From the NCBI GenBank assembly GCA_902795835.1, contig CADBNA010000229.1, positions 1-18,348 of the forward strand: a stretch of DNA of 18,348 nucleotides, read 5' to 3'. How positions within the stretch are numbered: position 1 is the stretch's first letter; each line of letters starts with the position of its first letter. Origin of the DNA: an uncultured Lachnospiraceae bacterium. Its GTDB lineage: Bacteria > Bacillota_A > Clostridia > Lachnospirales > Lachnospiraceae. The notes beneath the pieces are model-generated. The model saw only the letters and a list, made by a program, of their open reading frames with translations, was not told the origin of the DNA and ran no database searches. The position numbers were made by a program, and so were the translations under genes. Shown in pieces: positions 13,928 through 18,348 of the stretch.

Positions 13928-15064
13928 ATGCAATATCTGGAATTCAGGGGAGAGAAGATTTCGCGCCTCGGCTTTGGCATGATGCGTCTGCCGGTTATCG
14001 GAGGCGATCAGGCGTCTGTTGATTATGATAAAGTGGAAGAAATGTTTCTTTATGCCTTTGAACAGGGAGTCAATTATTATGACACGGCTTATCCCTATCA
14101 TGAAGGGGAATCCGAGAGGACGCTGGGCCGCATTCTGGACGAGCACCATCTCAGAGACCGGGTCAATATTGCGACGAAGCTGTTTACCCTCGGCATGGAA
14201 AAACCGGAGTATGATCCCAGAAAGATGTTTGAAGAGCAGCTTTCCAGGCTGCGCACGGATCATATTGATTTTTACCTGATGCACGGTCTGCACGGGGATC
14301 AGTGGGAGACTCTGAAGAACCGGTTTGACATTATTCCATGGCTGAATGCGCTCCGGAAAGATGGGGTGATTCGTCATATCGGCTTTTCTTTTCACGATGA
14401 GCTGCCGAAGTTTAAAGCCATTCTGGATGATTATGACTGGGAATTTGCCCAGATTCAGTATAATTACGCGGATCACCTGATTCAGGCAGGGGATGAGGGT
14501 ATTGTCTATGCCCGGAGCAAAGGTGTGCCCCTTGCAATTATGGAGCCTCTGAAAGGCGGCAGCCTGATATTCCCGGATTATCCTGAGATGGATGAGGTGC
14601 GCAGAAAGCACGGTCTGGAAAAAGAATCGTTTGCAGAGCTGGGGCTTCGCTATGTCCTGTCAAAGGAAGGACTGCTGACGGTATTGTCAGGCATGAGCAC
14701 GCTGGAGCAGATGAAGGAAAATATCGAAATCGTATCGCGTGCCGGCATCGGATGCTTCACAGACGCGGAACAGGCCTGTGTTGAGGAAATCCGTGAGATC
14801 CTAAGGCAGGCGGATGCCGTACCCTGCACGGGATGCAGATACTGTGTGGACGGCTGCCCGCAGAATATTGCCATACCGGAGGCCTTTCGTTTCTATAATG
14901 AAGGAAAACGGTATCACAATCCGGATGCCCAGAAGAGGGGGTATGAGAGATCCTGCTCCAACCTTGCGGACTGTGTTGAATGCGGCCAGTGTGAAGAGGC
15001 CTGTCCGCAGCATCTGGAGATACCGGCATTGCTGAAGACGGTGCGCGCATATCTGGAATCGTGA
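13928..15064 (+). CDS. Aldo/keto reductase with C-terminal two-[4Fe-4S] ferredoxin-like domain
   Basis: This 378-residue cytoplasmic oxidoreductase has an NADPH-dependent reductase barrel (about 1-285) with D52 and Y57 (YDTAYPYHEGESE), K84 (IATKLF) and H119 (LMHGLHG), the four usual catalytic residues. The C-terminal part (about 297-378) has CTGCRYCVDGCP and CVECGQCEEACP, two C-x2-C-x2-C-x3-CP motifs that should each ligate a [4Fe-4S] cluster. AAGGAGG lies 7-8 bases before the ATG at 13928; an earlier in-frame codon lies inside the promoter and is rejected. Proteins of this architecture are common in anaerobes, but their substrates are mostly unknown. It shares a putative operator with the MATE gene. 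Confidence 0.94.
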   Translation: MQYLEFRGEKISRLGFGMMRLPVIGGDQASVDYDKVEEMFLYAFEQGVNYYDTAYPYHEGESERTLGRILDEHHLRDRVNIATKLFTLGMEKPEYDPRKMFEEQLSRLRTDHIDFYLMHGLHGDQWETLKNRFDIIPWLNALRKDGVIRHIGFSFHDELPKFKAILDDYDWEFAQIQYNYADHLIQAGDEGIVYARSKGVPLAIMEPLKGGSLIFPDYPEMDEVRRKHGLEKESFAELGLRYVLSKEGLLTVLSGMSTLEQMKENIEIVSRAGIGCFTDAEQACVEEIREILRQADAVPCTGCRYCVDGCPQNIAIPEAFRFYNEGKRYHNPDAQKRGYERSCSNLADCVECGQCEEACPQHLEIPALLKTVRAYLES

Positions 15065-15082
15065 AAAACACAGGGTTACCAG

Positions 15083-15116
15083 TTGTTTTTGACGGTGTCT
15101 TGCTTTAAAATGATAA
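15083..15116 (+). promoter_or_regulatory. Promoter for xpaC-telA
   Basis: Two overlapping options: TTGTTT (15083-15088), 17 bp, TAAAAT (15106-15111); or TTGACG (15089-15094), 16 bp, TGATAA (15111-15116). Either gives a short leader before the ATG at 15144. No terminator is clear between the reductase stop (15064) and this site. Confidence 0.5.
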
Positions 15117-15143
15117 AAAACACACATTACAGGGACGAAACAG

Positions 15144-16379
15144 ATGGATATTGATGAATTGCTTAAGGCAGGCAGTGACATCTGCGATGATGTTGTTCAT
15201 GCTATCAATACAAATAATTACAGTGATCTGGGCAAGAAAATCACCGACAGGGTAAACCAGGCAACAGGGCAGTTTCTGTCTTCCGGAAACCAGTCAAAAC
15301 CCTCTGGCGGACAGGACAATCCGAATCTTAACGATCAGCCGATGAAGTCCTATCAGGCGCAGCGGAGCAACAGCCACTGGAACAGGGACCTGTCCAGAAG
15401 AATGCCGTCCTTTTTTCTGAGACACCGGGTGAGCAGGGCAACCGGAGTCGGGAAAATGGTTGTCGGCACGCTCGGCACTGTATTTAACGGTATGCTGACA
15501 ATAGGCGCCACCGTGGCAGCTGCTGCAGGCACCATTGCCTTCTGGCCGATCGGTGTTTTCGGAGCGCTGACGGCAGCGTCGGTCGCTCTGATTGTCAATG
15601 GATCAAAAAATAAGAAGCTGGTAGATAACTATTATAAATACGGCAGGGAACTCGGACAGGCCGAATATTTTTCTATTGACAGGCTGGCCGAACAGATGGG
15701 CCTGACAGAAAAAGAACTTCACGATGAGATCGACCAGATGATGAAGAAGGGGTATCTGCCCCAGGCCAAATTTGACAGAGGAGAGTCTACGGTCATACTC
15801 TCAGACCGGGCATGGGCGCAGTATCAGCAGGCGGAAGCGAGCCGGCTGCAGCGGGAGGCAGAGGAAACCGCCCGCCAGGAAGAGGAGAAAATGCGCGAGG
15901 AGAGGCTGGGCTCGACAGAACTCGGCCGGGATGCCGCAGAAGTGCTGAAGCAGGGTCATGCGTATCTGCAGCGGGTGCGGGAACTCAATGCTGCCATTCC
16001 AGATGAAGAGATGACGGATAAGCTGTACCGTCTGGAAGAAATCATGAACCGGATCTTTGAACAGGTGGAGAAACAGCCGGAAACGGCACAGAGTCTCCGG
16101 CGTTTCATGGAGTATTACCTGCCGACCACCGAGAAACTTCTGAAGGCATATGTGGATCTGAACAGGCAGCCTGAGGTGGGAGAGAATATCACAAAGCCGA
16201 AACAGCAGATCGAAGATGCGATGGATACGATCAATGACGCATTTGAGAAGCTGCTGGACAGCCTGTTTGAAGATATGGCCTGGGATGTCTCTTCTGATAT
16301 CAACGTGATGAAGACGATGATGGCCCAGGACGGCCTGACAGAGGAGTCCGGCGGATTTGCGCAGATGGAGCTGCCCTGA
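15144..16379 (+). CDS. xpaC: XpaC family protein (5-bromo-4-chloroindolyl phosphate hydrolysis family)
   Basis: The 411-residue protein has a polar, Gln/Asn-rich N-terminal part (1-85), two adjacent hydrophobic segments (about 105-128 and 130-152), and then a long soluble helical region. YYKYGRELGQAEYFSIDRLAEQ and IDQMMKKGYLPQA follow the membrane part and are characteristic of XpaC. A charged coiled-coil stretch (about 225-260, rich in Q, E, R) and LPTTEKLLKAYVDL come after. The family is named from an indolyl-phosphate phenotype in Bacillus, but no hydrolase active site is evident and the molecular role is not established. It precedes a TelA-like gene by 57 bp, the same pairing as xpaC-yaaN in Bacillus subtilis, supporting a joint membrane-stress role. 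The ribosome site (CAGGGACG) is weak. Confidence 0.88.
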   Translation: MDIDELLKAGSDICDDVVHAINTNNYSDLGKKITDRVNQATGQFLSSGNQSKPSGGQDNPNLNDQPMKSYQAQRSNSHWNRDLSRRMPSFFLRHRVSRATGVGKMVVGTLGTVFNGMLTIGATVAAAAGTIAFWPIGVFGALTAASVALIVNGSKNKKLVDNYYKYGRELGQAEYFSIDRLAEQMGLTEKELHDEIDQMMKKGYLPQAKFDRGESTVILSDRAWAQYQQAEASRLQREAEETARQEEEKMREERLGSTELGRDAAEVLKQGHAYLQRVRELNAAIPDEEMTDKLYRLEEIMNRIFEQVEKQPETAQSLRRFMEYYLPTTEKLLKAYVDLNRQPEVGENITKPKQQIEDAMDTINDAFEKLLDSLFEDMAWDVSSDINVMKTMMAQDGLTEESGGFAQMELP

Positions 16380-16436
16380 CGCAGGTACAGGCAGATGAAA
16401 GACAGACAGTAAAGATTTTTCAGGGAGGAGAAAACC

Positions 16437-17600
16437 ATGGCAGAGGAATTCAAGGATTTTGAACTGGAAGCACCGGCGGCCCCGTCGCTGACTTTTGATG
16501 CCGCAGGCGAAGCGCAGGAGGCGGCGGTGCAGGTAATGGAGGCTCCGCAGGCCGAGAAGCCGAAGGCTGAAGAAGTCCATCTCACACCGGAAGAGATGGC
16601 AATGGTAGAGAATTTCGCAAAACAGATCGATGTGACAAATACACAGGCGATCATGAATTACGGCGCCGGAACCCAGAAAAAGATGGCCGATTTTTCGGAA
16701 AAAGCAATCGGAAATGTGCGTTCCAAGGACATGGGCGAGGTCGGTGACATGATCTCGAATCTGGTAACGGAGCTGAAGAGCTTTGACGTGCAGGAGGAGC
16801 AGAAAGGCCTGCTGTCCGTATTTAAAAAAGGCTCGAATAAAGTCACTGCCATGAAGGCCAAATACGAAAAGGCCGAGACAAATGTATCCACAATCCAGCG
16901 CGAACTGGAGAAACACCAGATTACCCTCCTTAAGGACATGGATGTTCTGGACAAGATGTATGAACTGAATCTGGCCTATTACAAAGAACTGACCATGTAT
17001 ATTCTGGCCGGCAGAAAGAGACTCGAGGAGGTCCGGAACAGCGATCTGGCGGAACTCCAGGCGAAGGCAGAGGCTTCCGGTCTTGTAGAGGACGCACAGG
17101 CGGCTAAGGATCTGGCGGCACAGTGTGACCGTTTTGAAAAGAAACTCCATGATCTGGAACTGACCAGAACGATTGCCCTGCAGACGGCACCGCAGATCCG
17201 TATGGTCCAGTCAGCGGATCAGATGATGGCGGAAAAGATCCAGACTACGATTGTCAATACGATTCCCCTGTGGAAGAACCAGATGGTCATCGCCATGGGC
17301 ATCGAGCATTCCGCACAGGCCGCGAAGGCAGAGCGGGAAGTGAATGATATGACCAATGCACTCCTGAAGAAAAACGCGGATGCCCTGAAGCAGGCGACAG
17401 TTGCAGCTGCGAAAGAATCCGAGAGAGGCGTTGTGGACATTGAGACCCTGAAGCACACAAATGAGACACTGATCTCTACGCTGGATGAAGTGCTTTTGAT
17501 CCAGAAAGACGGCAAGGAGAAGCGGCAGGCCGCGCAGACAGAGCTGGCGGATATTGAGAATCAGCTGCGCAGGAAGCTGCTCGAGGCCGCTCATTCATGA
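16437..17600 (+). CDS. Toxic anion resistance protein, TelA/YaaN family
   Basis: The 387-residue, mostly alpha-helical soluble protein has an acidic, Ala/Pro-rich N-terminus (about 1-55) and then the TelA core: QIDVTNTQAIMNYGAGTQKKMADFSEKAI, VQEEQKGLLSVFKKG, LEKHQITLLKDMDVLDKMYELNLAYYKELTMYI, and IRMVQSADQMMAEKIQTTIVNTIPLWKNQ-type segments spread over residues 65-285. The C-terminal half continues as amphipathic helix rich in Ala, Lys and Glu. Members are linked to tellurite, antimicrobial-peptide and cell-envelope stress resistance, but the mechanism is unclear. AGGGAGGAG lies about 6 bases before the ATG. It is probably translated from the xpaC mRNA. Confidence 0.92.
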   Translation: MAEEFKDFELEAPAAPSLTFDAAGEAQEAAVQVMEAPQAEKPKAEEVHLTPEEMAMVENFAKQIDVTNTQAIMNYGAGTQKKMADFSEKAIGNVRSKDMGEVGDMISNLVTELKSFDVQEEQKGLLSVFKKGSNKVTAMKAKYEKAETNVSTIQRELEKHQITLLKDMDVLDKMYELNLAYYKELTMYILAGRKRLEEVRNSDLAELQAKAEASGLVEDAQAAKDLAAQCDRFEKKLHDLELTRTIALQTAPQIRMVQSADQMMAEKIQTTIVNTIPLWKNQMVIAMGIEHSAQAAKAEREVNDMTNALLKKNADALKQATVAAAKESERGVVDIETLKHTNETLISTLDEVLLIQKDGKEKRQAAQTELADIENQLRRKLLEAAHS

Positions 17601-17634
17601 TCAGATGACTGTAAATGAATTGACTGGCGCAGTA

Positions 17635-17684
17635 AACGGGGCTGCCGCACCAGGTATTCTTATACCTGGTGCGGCAGCCCCGTT
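17635..17684. terminator. 23-bp perfect hairpin between convergent telA and mscS genes
   Basis: The arms 17635-17657 and 17662-17684 are perfectly complementary over 23 bp around a 4-base TCTT loop. No long T-run follows on the + strand (CCGTGT); on the minus strand only TTT is present. Position between two gene ends fits a bidirectional terminator, though the missing T-tract makes the mechanism less clear. Confidence 0.65.
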
Positions 17685-17733
17685 CCGTGTCCCCCTCTGC
17701 AGACGAGAGGACAGAAATTCAAATGCTGACAGG

Positions 17734-18348
17734 TCAGGATGCTTTTTCTTCCGTGATCACACGGACAGCCGGTGCCTGTACGCCTGCGGCTCCCAGAGCC
17801 TCGGCGATCTGCTGGATGAGCTGAAAATACGTATCCCAGTAGTTTGCCGTGTCAGTCCATGCGCGGACGGTGAACTCCATGGACTCGTTGGTGCCGCCGG
17901 ATATTTTGGCAAAGGGTGCGGGATCCTTATAGACCAGTTCGTTTTTATTCATGACATCCAGCATGATGTCCTGGACTTTCTGAATATTTTCACTCTTGGC
18001 ACAGGAGAAGGTGAGGTCTACCCGTCTGGAAGGCGCGCTTGTAAAGTTGGTGACATTCGCATTCATCAGGGAACCGTTCGGTATGGTGACCGTTTTGTTG
18101 TCTACAGTTGTCAGAACGGTATAAAACAGGGCGATGGTTTTCACGACGCCTTCCTCACCGGCAGCAGATACATAGTCGCCGACATTGAAGGGGCGGAAGA
18201 TCAGCAGCATGATGCCGCCGGCCAGATTGCTGAGCGCGCCCTGCAGGGCCAGACCGACAGCAACGCCGGCAGAGGCAAGTACGGTAATCACGGAAGCCAT
18301 CGGCACACCGAGGACGCTGATGATGGAGATGACCAGAATCAGATAGAG
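17734..18348 (-). CDS. Small-conductance mechanosensitive channel, MscS family (N-terminus outside window)
   Basis: The frame is open to the window edge, giving 204 C-terminal residues; the GTG at 18306 is internal. LYLILVISIISVLG precedes the pore-lining TM3, which is clear in AGVAVGLALQGALSNLAGGIMLL. The beta domain starts at RPFNVGDYVSAAGEEGVVKTI, with VTIPNGSLMNANVTNFT as in E. coli MscS. The alpha/beta cytoplasmic cage follows, to the end at VRVITEEKAS. The channel opens under membrane tension to release solutes on hypo-osmotic shock. It converges on the xpaC-telA pair. Confidence 0.95.
   Translation of the reverse strand, partial: LYLILVISIISVLGVPMASVITVLASAGVAVGLALQGALSNLAGGIMLLIFRPFNVGDYVSAAGEEGVVKTIALFYTVLTTVDNKTVTIPNGSLMNANVTNFTSAPSRRVDLTFSCAKSENIQKVQDIMLDVMNKNELVYKDPAPFAKISGGTNESMEFTVRAWTDTANYWDTYFQLIQQIAEALGAAGVQAPAVRVITEEKAS

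Noticed and set aside
15801..17150. Long minus-strand frame (449 codons) opposite xpaC and telA
   Set aside because: Both + strand genes match known families over their full length with ribosome sites. The antisense frame is Leu/His/Cys-rich without domains, a typical mirror of Glu/Lys/Gln-rich genes.
1..18348. tRNA, rRNA, CRISPR array, transposase or integrase
   Set aside because: I saw no tRNA cloverleaf with CCA-like end, no regularly spaced direct repeats with unique spacers, and no recombinase motif. The only tandem repeats are the 20-bp units and the SH3-coding modules.

Overview
The window looks like chromosomal DNA from a gut-type Clostridia species, most likely Lachnospiraceae. I infer this from the moderate GC content, strong AGGAGG-type ribosome binding sites, and the gene set: nickel-pincer LarC, XpaC/TelA pair, secreted SH3-repeat protein, ferredoxin-fused aldo/keto reductase and large c-di-GMP proteins. 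Species cannot be fixed from the sequence alone. No tRNA, rRNA, CRISPR array, transposase, integrase or phage gene was found.

Left part (1-7975, all + strand): the 3' part of larC with a terminator; a 1078-residue two-module c-di-GMP protein (REC, degenerate GGDEF, EAL, then two membrane segments around a helical sensor and an intact GGDEF); an arylamine N-acetyltransferase; a 74-residue conserved-looking small protein; threonine ammonia-lyase; and aldose 1-epimerase. These are mostly independent metabolic or signalling genes.

Middle (7976-9262): about 1.3 kb without a credible protein gene, but with organised signals. A near-consensus promoter behind an AT-rich tract (8091-8119) leads into about 800 bases of purine-rich sequence, which ends at an 18-bp terminator stem (8867-8924). 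Near its 5' end are a perfect Shine-Dalgarno with a 16-codon open frame and a T-box-like sequence. Beyond the terminator lie four 20-bp tandem repeats, then a large palindromic, multi-branched element with two GNRA-type loops, then another terminator. This is the part of the window that known genes explain least.

Right part: on the minus strand, a GNAT acetyltransferase and a secreted protein with four SH3-like repeats. On the plus strand, endonuclease III and a small secreted protein whose end runs into a convergent MATE transporter gene. The MATE gene and an aldo/keto reductase with two [4Fe-4S] motifs are divergently transcribed around a 12-bp perfect inverted repeat, a good operator candidate. 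Then come an xpaC-telA (yaaN-like) pair, a 23-bp perfect hairpin, and the C-terminal part of an MscS-type channel on the minus strand, cut by the window edge.

All calls come from reading the sequence and from knowledge of the families. No database or folding search was run.
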